From Nitrospirota bacterium (GTDB lineage Bacteria > Nitrospirota > Nitrospiria > Nitrospirales > Nitrospiraceae), in assembly GCA_016200355.1 (NCBI GenBank), contig JACQEY010000056.1, forward strand, positions 1-40,272: a DNA stretch of 40,272 bases, written 5' to 3'. Positions 28,401-37,130 of the stretch are shown piece by piece. A model generated the notes under the pieces. The model was given only the letters and a program-made list of their open reading frames with translations. It was not told the DNA's origin and did no database searches. A program made the translations under genes and the position numbers. The stretch's first letter is position 1; every line of letters starts with the position of its first letter.

Positions 28401-29675
28401 GTGAACACACTGACTTCTCGCCCCTCACGAATTCGCTGGCTCATCCTCGCCTTGCTGTTTCTCATCAGCGTCGTGACCTATATCGACCGCGTCAATATTT
28501 CCGTGACCGCGCGTCAGATGATGCCGGCCTATGGGATGACCGACCAGGAGATGGGCTGGGTCTTCTCGGCCTTCGTCGTCGGCTACGCTCTATTTCAGAT
28601 TCCTGGTGGATGGCTGGCCGATCGCTTGGGAGTCCGAGTGGTGCTCACCGTCGCACTCCTCTGGTGGTCGATCTGTACAGCCTTCACCGCCATGGTGGCT
28701 GCCACGTCGCTCGCGAGCCTCTTCGGGATTGTCGGTGCCCTGATGCTCGTGCGGTTTTCGCTGGGCGTGGGAGAAGCCGTGGCGCTGCCTGCCTTCAATC
28801 GCGCCGTCACCAACTGGTTACCGGCTGATAGGCGAGGCCTCGGCATCGGAATCGCCATCGGGGGCATTGGGTTAGGTTCCGCCATGACTCCGCCCATTGC
28901 CGCATGGGTGATGGTGAACTGGGGATGGCCGACCGTATTCTATCTCGCAAGCCTGCTCGGAATCGGGATGGCACTCCTCTGGTGGCTCCTGTCGCGCAAC
29001 CATCCGCATGAACATCCCTGGGTGAATGCCGGTGAACAAGCCCTGCTCAAGCGTGAGCCAGCCACCACTACAGCCGTGCCCTGGCGAACGTTTAGTCGGA
29101 CCCCCACCATCTGGTGGTTGGTAATCAGCTACAGTTGCCTCGGCTATGTCGCCTATGTCTATCTGTCCTGGTTCTACCTCTATCTCGTGAATGTTCGAGG
29201 ATTCGATATGCTTCGCGGCGGGTTCTATGCCTCGGCTCCATTTATAGCCATGTTGGTCTTTTGTCCCCTGGGAGGCTGGGTGACCGATCGACTTGCGACC
29301 CGCTACGGTCTCACCACCGGACGAGCTGTGGCCGGCATGACTGGCATGGTCCTGGCTGGGTGCACGATTGCGCTGGGTGGTGTCGTGGATTCTCCCTTTC
29401 TGGCGATCACCAGTCTGTCATTCGGCGCAGGCTGGCTCTATTTTGCGGTCGGCGCCTACTGGGCCTCCACGACCGATCTATCTAAAGCCCATGCCGGGAC
29501 GTTGTCAGGGCTCATGAACACCGGCGCCAATATCGGCGGGGCCATCTCACCAACTCTCACGCCATGGCTGGCCAATCAGTGGGGCTGGCCTGTCTCGTTA
29601 GGTGTGGCCGCAGCCGTAGCTATTCTGGGCGGAATCCTTTGGCTTCGCATTCAGCCCGGAGACGGGCTGAAATAA
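28401..29675 (+). CDS. MFS transporter, anion:cation symporter-like (GTG start)
   Basis: 12-TM-like; ISVVTYIDRVNISVTARQMMPAYGMTDQEMGWVFSAFVVGYALFQIPGGWLADRLGVR. Confidence 0.9.
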   Translation: MNTLTSRPSRIRWLILALLFLISVVTYIDRVNISVTARQMMPAYGMTDQEMGWVFSAFVVGYALFQIPGGWLADRLGVRVVLTVALLWWSICTAFTAMVAATSLASLFGIVGALMLVRFSLGVGEAVALPAFNRAVTNWLPADRRGLGIGIAIGGIGLGSAMTPPIAAWVMVNWGWPTVFYLASLLGIGMALLWWLLSRNHPHEHPWVNAGEQALLKREPATTTAVPWRTFSRTPTIWWLVISYSCLGYVAYVYLSWFYLYLVNVRGFDMLRGGFYASAPFIAMLVFCPLGGWVTDRLATRYGLTTGRAVAGMTGMVLAGCTIALGGVVDSPFLAITSLSFGAGWLYFAVGAYWASTTDLSKAHAGTLSGLMNTGANIGGAISPTLTPWLANQWGWPVSLGVAAAVAILGGILWLRIQPGDGLK

Positions 29676-29755
29676 TGTTGAATGATGAATGTGGAATTTT
29701 GAATGATCGGAACCGTGCTATTCTCCCCCCATAATTCAACATTCATCATTCAACA
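29676..29755. terminator. hairpin built of TTGAATGATGAATG words (S4)
   Basis: TGTTGAATGATGAATGTGGAATT (29676-29698) vs AATTCAACATTCATCATTCAACA (29733-29755), 22/23 complementary; directly after the MFS stop. Confidence 0.8.
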
Positions 29756-29813
29756 CTCAAAATTTCTGCGAGGCATCTTGCCTCGCAGGGTGTCCCCTTG
29801 CTAGTTTGATGGC

Positions 29814-30335
29814 ATGACCATGCAGTTTCAAAAAATCGACCCGCGCGTCACCATTACGACGCCGTTCGGCGAGATTAAGATTCGGTTCTACCCGGACGAT
29901 GCACCACGTCACGTCGAGAACTTCCTCAAACTCGCCAAGATTGGGTTCTATGATGGAACCACCTTCCATCGCGTCGTTCCCGGATTCATCATTCAGGGCG
30001 GCGATCCGCTGAGCAAGACGGCAGACCGTTCCCTGCACGGATCGGGCAGCCCCGGCTACTGGCTGAATCCGGAAACCAGCGATCGTCCGCATAAACGGGG
30101 CGCTGTCGCGATGGCCAAGGTGCCACGCGAGAGCAACAGCACGCGGGACCCCAACGATAACGGCTCGCAGTTCTATATCTGTGTTGCGGACAGCAGCGGC
30201 CTGGACCGAACCTACACCGTCTTCGGCGAAGTCTTCCGGGGGATGGATGTAGTGGACAAGATCGTCGCCTCCCCTCGCGACGAATTCGACAATCCGCTGA
30301 AGCCGATTTCGATGACGATGACGGTGAAAGAGTAA
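29814..30335 (+). CDS. cyclophilin-type peptidyl-prolyl cis-trans isomerase
   Basis: HVENFLKLAKIGFYDGTTFHRVVPGFIIQGGDP, GSQFYICVADSSGLDRTYTVFGEVFRGMDVVDKI. Confidence 0.95.
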   Translation: MTMQFQKIDPRVTITTPFGEIKIRFYPDDAPRHVENFLKLAKIGFYDGTTFHRVVPGFIIQGGDPLSKTADRSLHGSGSPGYWLNPETSDRPHKRGAVAMAKVPRESNSTRDPNDNGSQFYICVADSSGLDRTYTVFGEVFRGMDVVDKIVASPRDEFDNPLKPISMTMTVKE

Positions 30336-30337
30336 GC

Positions 30338-30600
30338 GTGGAGTCACAGCCGCGCTGATCCCCTACTCCCGGAACGCGCGCCCTCTGAAGGGCCTCGCTC
30401 GACGGCCGCAATGAGACCAGCACGGGTGGCATTCCACGGGAATGAGATACGAGCAAGCTTGGAAGGAGCATTATAGAAAAATGCTCGTTCGACGCGCGCA
30501 ATAGAGGATCAACCAGGCTACCCTGGGGAAAGAAGTAGAAACTGGGAGAAGCGCGCAATAGAGACTACTCAGTCACCTTACCCCAAAGAAGTGTTAGATT
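30338..30600. repeat. compound mosaic palindromic repeat cluster P4
   Basis: CTCCCGGAACGCGCGCCCTC...GAGGGCC-like core then CCAGCACGGGTGGCATTCC arm, then two further half-cores (CTCGTTCGACGCGCGCAATAGAGGATCAACCAGGCTACCC; GCGCGCAATAGAGACTACTCAGTCACCTTACCCC). Confidence 0.65.
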
Positions 30601-30689
30601 GCTCGCGTCTTTAGGATTCAAGTTTTAATTTTCTCTAGGCTGCTCAAACAGGTCATCCAACGAGGCCGCAGCGAACTATCACTTACTAA

Positions 30690-30782
30690 GGGGTGGCTGG
30701 GATGATCCCAACTGCGCGCGTCGAACGACCACCGCTTCATCGTGGGGGTTCCGCGAGCACGGGGATCGTCCCAGCTACCCCG
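30690..30782. repeat. mosaic palindromic repeat P5
   Basis: GGGGTGGCTGGGATGATCCC vs GGGGATCGTCCCAGCTACCCC; core CTGCGCGCGTCGAACGA...GTTCCGCGAGCACGG. Confidence 0.85.
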
Positions 30783-30804
30783 CTCCCTTTTTCAGCAGCC
30801 GACG

Positions 30805-31032
30805 CTAGAAGAACGCCATGCTGGCGTATGTCACGGTGGAATTATATTGGTCGGTGATCCCGCGATCGTAGCGTAAGACCTGGCCACTCTCCGCGTCGAT
30901 CAACCGCAGTAAGGAATAGATAGGTGAGAAGCCGGAGATCCGGCGTTGATCCTGTTCTTTCCTGATGTAGTTGGCGAATTCTTCCGGCTGCCGCTCCTCC
31001 ACCGGTTTCAACATTTCCAAGTCGAACTGCAT
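30805..31032 (-). CDS. small hypothetical protein
   Basis: 75 aa minus ORF at the 3' end of the minus-strand operon. Confidence 0.4.
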   Translation of the reverse strand: MQFDLEMLKPVEERQPEEFANYIRKEQDQRRISGFSPIYSLLRLIDAESGQVLRYDRGITDQYNSTVTYASMAFF

Positions 31033-31071
31033 ACAGCGATGAAAAGAGAAGTCCGTCGGAGGCGCCTTGTC

Positions 31072-32052
31072 TCAGTAGCGCATGCCCAAATGAGCCAACT
31101 CTCCCGCTGCGATCACGCAGTAGGCCCGCCCTGATTGCGTGAGGACCTCTCGAAGCCCAGTCAAGAACTGGTCGACCGATTGGCGCACGGTCGGGTCTCC
31201 CAAACTCGCTGCAGAAAAGGCACTCAAGATTGGCACGATGGTGAAGGGCTTCTTGCGCCCCACGATGTCCTGAAGAAACGGGAGTTGGAACTCTATGGCC
31301 TGTTCCGCTTGGTGACAGAGATCGTCTTCAAAGAAAGCCGGGAGCTTGGCCTTGAACTGACTCAGGATCGGTTGATCGGCGGACACGACACCGAAAGGCG
31401 TCTCAAAATCCTTATCTGTCGCGGCAAACACATAGTCCAATCCAGCAGAGGCCGTGCCAATGATGACGAACAGATCCGGCTGCTCAGAATCTTGCAGTTC
31501 TTTATAGGCCCAGGCATAGATCGGCCCTGCCTGTTTCAAGTCGTAGGTGGGGGCGACGAGGCCTTTGATCTTTTTCCCCGCATGCTCTGATGGTTTGAAG
31601 TCCGGTCCTTCTTGCGACGTAAAGAATCCATCGATCTGTTTTTTCAGCTTTACGCCATCTGCCTCGTACCCCCGCCCGGCAAAGGCTGCGCGACGCAGCG
31701 GGCTCTGCCGATAGGTCTCTCGCGCCAGCCTGCGAGCCTCCTCAGCACGTTGCCCTTCCAAGAACAACTTCTCATTCAGGTCGGAGACCAGCTGATCCAT
31801 CTTGCTGGGAACGAGGAATTCACCGAATCGTTTGAGATACAACGCTCCGATTTCCGCCAGCGAATGCTCGCCGTCGAAATGCTGGATGATGAAAAAATAG
31901 TTGAGCGGCAGCACGAGTTTTTCTTTACTCAGCCCCGTGGGGTCCCAGAGGACTATGTATTGCTCCTCACCTTCTTTAATTGGCGAGAATTGTAGATTAC
32001 GAAGAGCGGGACACTGTTTGGGATCGTTCGTGGGGCTTGTGGTAGTAGTCAT
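31072..32052 (-). CDS. Memo-like (AmmeMemoRadiSam system protein B family), probably ligand-deficient
   Basis: GLVAPTYDLKQAGPIYAWAYKEL, DFETPFGVVSADQPI, AIEFQLPFLQ, ELAHLGMRY; start MTTTTSP at 32052 preferred over the track start 32208, which reads through a hairpin. Confidence 0.75.
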   Translation of the reverse strand: MTTTTSPTNDPKQCPALRNLQFSPIKEGEEQYIVLWDPTGLSKEKLVLPLNYFFIIQHFDGEHSLAEIGALYLKRFGEFLVPSKMDQLVSDLNEKLFLEGQRAEEARRLARETYRQSPLRRAAFAGRGYEADGVKLKKQIDGFFTSQEGPDFKPSEHAGKKIKGLVAPTYDLKQAGPIYAWAYKELQDSEQPDLFVIIGTASAGLDYVFAATDKDFETPFGVVSADQPILSQFKAKLPAFFEDDLCHQAEQAIEFQLPFLQDIVGRKKPFTIVPILSAFSAASLGDPTVRQSVDQFLTGLREVLTQSGRAYCVIAAGELAHLGMRY

Positions 32053-32113
32053 GAGGCTCCTTATTGGAGCGGTCATTGTAACGAGGCGATTATGTTCGCT
32101 GCAACCAGGAACT

Positions 32114-32210
32114 GGTTTGTTTGGTTCATTTGGTTTGTCTTGTTTGTTTGGTTGAACGAAACTAACCGATGAACCAAATAAACCAGAAGAACCAGACAAA
32201 CCAAACAAAC
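32114..32210. terminator. hairpin built of TTTGGTTTGT/AACCAAACAA words (S5)
   Basis: GGTTTGTTTGGTTCATTTGGTTTGTCTTGTTTGTTTGGTT vs AACCGATGAACCAAATAAACCAGAAGAACCAGACAAACCAAACAAACC; abuts stop of the gene at 32211. Confidence 0.75.
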
Positions 32211-32966
32211 CTATTCTTCTGTTTTGGGCTGCTTGCTGCTGGACCGGCGAGCCATGACTACCAAGGTGAGGATGGTCAAACCCGCGAGCCAGAGGCTCGG
32301 CCTGCCATAGGAGGGGTCAGTGAACTCGATGAGGTCGGTCAATCGCCCGATCAAGAGCGACATGCGAGCCATCACAGTATAGCCGAAAGCCGCGCCGAAC
32401 GCGATCATCAGGAACATGATGCCGATGCGGGCCACGACCTTGCCTGGCCCAGTATGCTCGACGGAGAAAAAGAAGTAGAACAGCACCGAGCTGACGCCGA
32501 CCAGGATGATAATGGTGTTCAGGCTACTGGCTGGATTCAGGAGATTCCAGGTAAAGGTGACGCCTTCTCCGGGTACCAGCGTCAGTAGCGGACGAACCGT
32601 ATCCTCGATCTGTTTCAGGATAAAGGAGGAGATCGTTCGTGGAATAGCGAGCCCTGACCCAACCCCCACAATGAAAGCAAACGCGTAGCGCGAAATCCAG
32701 GCGGCTTTTGGGACATAGCGCGTGAGCATAAGCGTCCCAATGGCAACCGGAATCAACAGCGCCCACTCCCCGTTCTCAACGATCGGCTTCCAGATGAGCT
32801 GCACGACCACCGTGTCGTAGGTTTTGATGATGGTATAGCCGACCGACACGCCAACGTAGAGATTCTCCGCCAGCTTGAAGAGCGGATTGTCCTTATAGAG
32901 AAACGTGAAGATGAAGAGGGTCAACCCCGTCGCCACCCACCCACCGATGATAGTTTCAATCGACAT
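32211..32966 (-). CDS. conserved membrane protein of unknown function
   Basis: Multiple TM segments; start MSIETIIGGW preferred over the track start 32981. Confidence 0.65.
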   Translation of the reverse strand: MSIETIIGGWVATGLTLFIFTFLYKDNPLFKLAENLYVGVSVGYTIIKTYDTVVVQLIWKPIVENGEWALLIPVAIGTLMLTRYVPKAAWISRYAFAFIVGVGSGLAIPRTISSFILKQIEDTVRPLLTLVPGEGVTFTWNLLNPASSLNTIIILVGVSSVLFYFFFSVEHTGPGKVVARIGIMFLMIAFGAAFGYTVMARMSLLIGRLTDLIEFTDPSYGRPSLWLAGLTILTLVVMARRSSSKQPKTEE

Positions 32967-32982
32967 ATCAGTCACCGCCACA

Positions 32983-33066
32983 GGTTAAGGTCAAGGCTAA
33001 GGTTGAGAATACGTTCCAGCAAAGACCAAGTTTCATGTTTTCCTCAACCTCAGCCTTGGCCTTGGA
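32983..33066. terminator. hairpin built of AAGGYYAAGGCT words (S6)
   Basis: GGTTAAGGTCAAGGCTAAGGTTGAG vs CTCAACCTCAGCCTTGGCCTTGGA; contains the stop codon of 33050-33886. Confidence 0.75.
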
Positions 33067-33886
33067 CTCTCTGCTTGCGCGATGAGAAATAGAACAGGTT
33101 ACACATGATGACCAGCACAATAATGGCGAGATGCGTAGCCGACTGCGCATCCATGCCGGCGACGGCCTTGCCCTTCTGGTCGATAAGAATTTCATATTCT
33201 GCCGCACCCCGCAGGCCCCCGATCAGGCCATTGATCTGCCCGCTCCGCAACAACGGATAGAGCCCCGGCGCCATGACGCCCGTGCAGCCGCCGCCGAGCT
33301 CGAACTTGTATTTATCCTTACCAAAGACATACCAAGCTTCCACACCGGGATTGCCGGCGCCCAGGCTAACGGCATAGTTCACATCGCGCAGATTCGCGAC
33401 GCCTTGCAGTACTGGTAAGCCTTTCGTAGGTTTGCCGTTGTAATCGGCCGGGAACGCCCCATAGAGGTCCTGCCCCATGTTGATAATGACGGCGGTCCCA
33501 CCGGGGCTCCAGCCGAGGAACACATAATCCTTCCCGCTTTCTTTGCCCATCTCGCGGGCGACTTGCGTGACGACCTGGTCGGCCATTCCTGTGCCGGAGA
33601 CCCAGAGCGTCATCGCGATCACGCGGAGGTTCTTTCTGAAGGCATGACGCAGCAACGAAATCGATTGAGGATGCAACTCGGGCTTCGACGCCGGATCGAA
33701 GTCCAGCGAGAGCAGGAATACGGCTCCCTCTGGAAGCGACTCGATGTGGTCGTAGACCCCGCGCACCTCCGGCGAAATCTTGATCGGCAACCCGACCGGG
33801 TAGAGCAGCGGCAAGAGCGTGCAGAGGCCAATCACCAGAAAGATGATCCGCCGATCGATTTTGAGCATGCGCTCAGTGAAAGTCAT
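33050..33886 (-). CDS. conserved membrane-anchored hypothetical protein
   Basis: 278 aa, N- and C-terminal TM segments, translationally compact operon. Confidence 0.65.
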   Translation of the reverse strand: MTFTERMLKIDRRIIFLVIGLCTLLPLLYPVGLPIKISPEVRGVYDHIESLPEGAVFLLSLDFDPASKPELHPQSISLLRHAFRKNLRVIAMTLWVSGTGMADQVVTQVAREMGKESGKDYVFLGWSPGGTAVIINMGQDLYGAFPADYNGKPTKGLPVLQGVANLRDVNYAVSLGAGNPGVEAWYVFGKDKYKFELGGGCTGVMAPGLYPLLRSGQINGLIGGLRGAAEYEILIDQKGKAVAGMDAQSATHLAIIVLVIMCNLFYFSSRKQRVQGQG

Positions 33887-33896
33887 GCTGCAACCC

Positions 33897-33992
33897 GTGA
33901 GGCGTAAGGCGTGAGGCGTAAGGTGGGCGGATTATGTGGATGTCTCATAATTTGCTTTTCTCACCTTACCCCTGACGCCTTACCCCTTACGC
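33897..33992. terminator. hairpin built of GTAAGGCGTGAGGC words (S7)
   Basis: GTGAGGCGTAAGGCGTGAGGCGTAAGGTG vs CTCACCTTACCCCTGACGCCTTACCCCTTACGC; abuts stop of the gene at 33992. Confidence 0.75.
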
Positions 33993-34642
33993 TATTCCTT
34001 CCCCCCTCCCAGATACGACCGTTCCATGCCGAAGATGATCTTGATGGAGAGCGCGACCGTTCCAAGGCTGACGCCGATCAGGATCGCACGCCGCACCGAC
34101 GCATTCAGCACGTTCAAGATCCACTGAGACAGGTCGCCGCTGAGCGGGATCAGATATTCTCCGAGCGGGACGCGGCCCATCATGACAATCACCGCCGCAA
34201 TGAGCAGCACCGCCGCCTCGCGGCTCCGCGCGCGGAACGACCGATAGGCAGCTGAGGCGATAAAGAACGCCAGGATGGCGAACATCGTCCCCTGCAGCGG
34301 GACCATCATGAAGTTATAGAACCACCCGAAGGCGGTCATGGTGCCGTCGACGGCTTCCTTGCCGTTCGACCAGAGGCCGACCGCTATGGTGCCCAGCATG
34401 CTGACATAGAGGACGAAACTATAGCCCCATCCCGCTTCTTTGCGCCGGATCTTGGCGGCATGGACGTGGAATAGGCTGCTGACACCCAGCACCAGCGCGA
34501 ACCCCCCGATGATCTGGAGCCACTTCGTGACGGAGGTCAGCATCTGCTCCGAGGCCGGATGCGGCACATAGTATTGCGCCGCCATCGCCAGCCCGGCGAT
34601 GAGCGTAATCAGGAGCGGAACCTGTCGGCGTAGGAAGATCAT
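33992..34642 (-). CDS. conserved membrane protein
   Basis: MIFLRRQVPLLITLIAGLAMAAQYYVPHPASEQ... multiple TM; internal start preferred since the longer ORF overlaps the upstream gene. Confidence 0.65.
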   Translation of the reverse strand: MIFLRRQVPLLITLIAGLAMAAQYYVPHPASEQMLTSVTKWLQIIGGFALVLGVSSLFHVHAAKIRRKEAGWGYSFVLYVSMLGTIAVGLWSNGKEAVDGTMTAFGWFYNFMMVPLQGTMFAILAFFIASAAYRSFRARSREAAVLLIAAVIVMMGRVPLGEYLIPLSGDLSQWILNVLNASVRRAILIGVSLGTVALSIKIIFGMERSYLGGGKE

Positions 34643-35928
34643 TTCACATCCCTGAAAAAGTCCAGAAATAATTTCGGCCACTGCGCGTCGAGCATCACCC
34701 CGAGGGTGGCCAGTATGGTCCCGATGCCAAGCACACCGAGGATCAGCGCTTTGCCGATATCTTGTCCACGGAGCGTGCCGACCTGAACCGGTTCTCTGGA
34801 GAGATAGGCGCTGGCGGCGTAGAGCTCCTCCCCGATCAAGGTGTAGTCGCAAGTGGTGACGAAAAACGGCAGCTGGTGATCGGAGTCAGTCCCGGCGATC
34901 TGGATCGCACCGGTGCTCGCGCCCGTTTCCGTCAACAGCAAGGCCTCAGCAAAGTAATGCCCCATAAAGAAGTTCGCCGCCGGTTTTTTGCGCAACATGA
35001 TGCCGTCCACCGCTGCGGTATAGCTGAATTGATCCGACGTAATGAAGAAATTCGAATCATCTTTATAGAGATCGGGCTTGCCTGCTTCCAGATAGGCCTG
35101 TTTCGTAATTTCCTGGCAGACAGCCATGGTAATCGGATCCCGGTGCGGCACGAGTAAATCGGTTTCATAGGCGGCCGTGCGTTTGGCCACGCGCCCAAGA
35201 ATGACCGCCGCGGCAATGGTGGAGGGATCACTCATGTCGTGGGCGCCGGTCAAATAGAGGATCGGCTTGCCCAACTCCGTCGCGCGGCCTATCGCCTCGT
35301 CCACAGCATCGAGGCCGGGTATGCGCCGGAGAAAGATCTCTCGCTTTCTGGCTGTACTGATGGCGTAGAACACGATGCCGCCGAACAGGAGCGCCAGCAA
35401 GAGATTGTTCATCTGATTCCAGTTGATCCAGTTCGGTTGCGGCGTAGCCTGAACCGACGTCGCCACAGCTCGATTGTCGCCAGAGACCCTTGCTACGGTC
35501 ACAAAGTAGGCTGTCCCGTTTTTGAGATCGACTCCCCTTCCATTCTTCAGCGTGAATTGATGCTGCTCTCCGGTCGTCGGCCTCGTCCACCAGGGCCACT
35601 TAGCCTCTCGGACATAGCGTTGGTTTGAAGGGAACTCCGCCACGACTTTCATCGCAGCAGGGTCCGGCACCGTGGTTCCCTCGCTGAGCAAAACCTGATA
35701 CGTGATTGCAGCGCTATCGTCTGGAGCGGGTGACCAGAGCACGATCAGGCTGCCGCCGCCATCACTCGGTGTATCAAACGCCCGAACATCTTGAGGTGGG
35801 AGGAGTGCGGTTTGAGCAAATACTGGCAACCATGGCTGACTCAGACCAGCCACGAGCAGGAGCAACGCCGCCGCCCATGCCCGACGTCCTCGGCGTTTCA
35901 CGATTAACGTTTCACGTTTCACTCGCAC
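34639..35928 (-). CDS. FN3-like / DUF6754-like membrane protein (GTG start)
   Basis: FN3-like LPPQDVRAFDTPSDGGGSLIVLWSPAPDDSA; LYLTGAHDMSDPSTIAAAVILGRVAKRTA; C-terminal TM. Confidence 0.7.
   Translation of the reverse strand: MRVKRETLIVKRRGRRAWAAALLLLVAGLSQPWLPVFAQTALLPPQDVRAFDTPSDGGGSLIVLWSPAPDDSAAITYQVLLSEGTTVPDPAAMKVVAEFPSNQRYVREAKWPWWTRPTTGEQHQFTLKNGRGVDLKNGTAYFVTVARVSGDNRAVATSVQATPQPNWINWNQMNNLLLALLFGGIVFYAISTARKREIFLRRIPGLDAVDEAIGRATELGKPILYLTGAHDMSDPSTIAAAVILGRVAKRTAAYETDLLVPHRDPITMAVCQEITKQAYLEAGKPDLYKDDSNFFITSDQFSYTAAVDGIMLRKKPAANFFMGHYFAEALLLTETGASTGAIQIAGTDSDHQLPFFVTTCDYTLIGEELYAASAYLSREPVQVGTLRGQDIGKALILGVLGIGTILATLGVMLDAQWPKLFLDFFRDVK
35897..35924. repeat. GTGAAACGT-word tandem repeat at the 5' end of the DUF6754-like CDS
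   Basis: Reverse complement AGTGAAACGTGAAACGTTAATCGTGAAA encodes VKRETLIVK. Confidence 0.65.
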
Positions 35929-37029
35929 TAGGCTCCTTCAATCAGTTCAATGTTCGTCCGCGGAATAACGGCCTTGCTGCCGTCGGCAAAGTGGACTTCC
36001 ATCACGCGCACGTCACTCTCGGTCGGAATCTTCTGGAGCTCGGGCGGCAGACTTGCGACTTCGCCGATCTTTCCAAATAACGGGTCTCGAATGATGCGAA
36101 CCTGGTCGCCGATCCGGATGCCTTCCCGCTGCGGCACGGTTGCCGCGTGGTGATCGCCCGGTGCGCCTGCGCCTTTGGGAATGATGATTTCGGGCCGAAT
36201 GACACCGGCACGAATTTGCGTGGCGCCTGAAATAGAAGCCTGCTGCCCCACATGAGCGGAAAGAAGCGTGAATGTTTTTTCGGCCATTGGGATGGAGCCG
36301 AACCCTTCTGCCCGTGATGGCCACGCCAAGGTCGTAGCCAAGAAGTGCGCGCAAATCCTTATCATGAATGCCGCCGATAATTAAGCCCGCGACCCCCACC
36401 TCTTTCGCTCGAGCCAGCGCATCTGAAGAAACGAAGGAGCCACCCACGACGACCTTGCCTTTCATGTCCGCGGTGAGGTGACGAGGCGTCAGCGCTTCGT
36501 CCGGCGACGTCACCGCGATCACGATCTCGCCCCGGGTTTCACCGCCGATGCCGAAAATGCCCTGCACCAGACTGCAATCCGTCTCGACCACGACTCCTTG
36601 CTGCGGCATCACCTCGACAATGCGCCCGTCGACATAGCCCAACAGCTCCAGCACGCGCGGCGGCTCTCGCAACAGCACCTGCCCCGTGACGGGAGAAATG
36701 GATTCCACGATACCGGTGATCGGCGAGAGGACTTCCGTCTTCAGCCACTTGATGAGTGGTTTGTTCTCGGCCAGGATCTCGCCCTTCTGCACCGGGTCGC
36801 CGGCCTTCTTAATCAAATATTCGTGGATCTCATCCGGCGCCACGCCCAGTTGATTGGCGAGATTCAAGGGATAGACCTTCCCGGGCAATTCCGCACGAGC
36901 CACCGCCTGATTCGCACGCACGGTCTCCCCAGTTGCGACCAACACGCTGCCAGGCAGCGACAACATCCGACGGCGGCGGATCGTTGTGTGCTCTGTAACG
37001 GTTAAGCCTGGGGTATAGGAATGCGCCAT
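35928..37029 (-). pseudogene. conserved operon protein (lipoyl/KOW-like segments) split by a frameshift near 36304-36315
   Basis: Frame 1 ends real similarity at LRALLGYDLGVAITG; frame 2 resumes EGFGSIPMAEKTFTLLSAHVGQQASISG...IGDQVRIIRDPLFGKIGEV. Confidence 0.7.
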
Positions 37030-37038
37030 ATTAACAAC

Positions 37039-37130
37039 AGTGCTGAGTGCTGAGTGCTGAGTGCTGAGACACGAGAGCGAAGAAAGATTCGGAAGTTCAT
37101 CTCAGCACTCATTTCTCAGCACTCAGCACT
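37039..37130. terminator. hairpin built of AGTGCTG words (S9)
   Basis: AGTGCTGAGTGCTGAGTGCTGAGTGCTGAGA (37039-37069) vs TCTCAGCACTCATTTCTCAGCACTCAGCACT (37100-37130), about 28/31 complementary; contains the stop codon of the GlmL-like gene. Confidence 0.85.

Noticed and set aside
37039-37130. CRISPR-like short repeats
   Set aside because: Units of 7 nt without spacers, arranged as inverted arms; not a CRISPR array.
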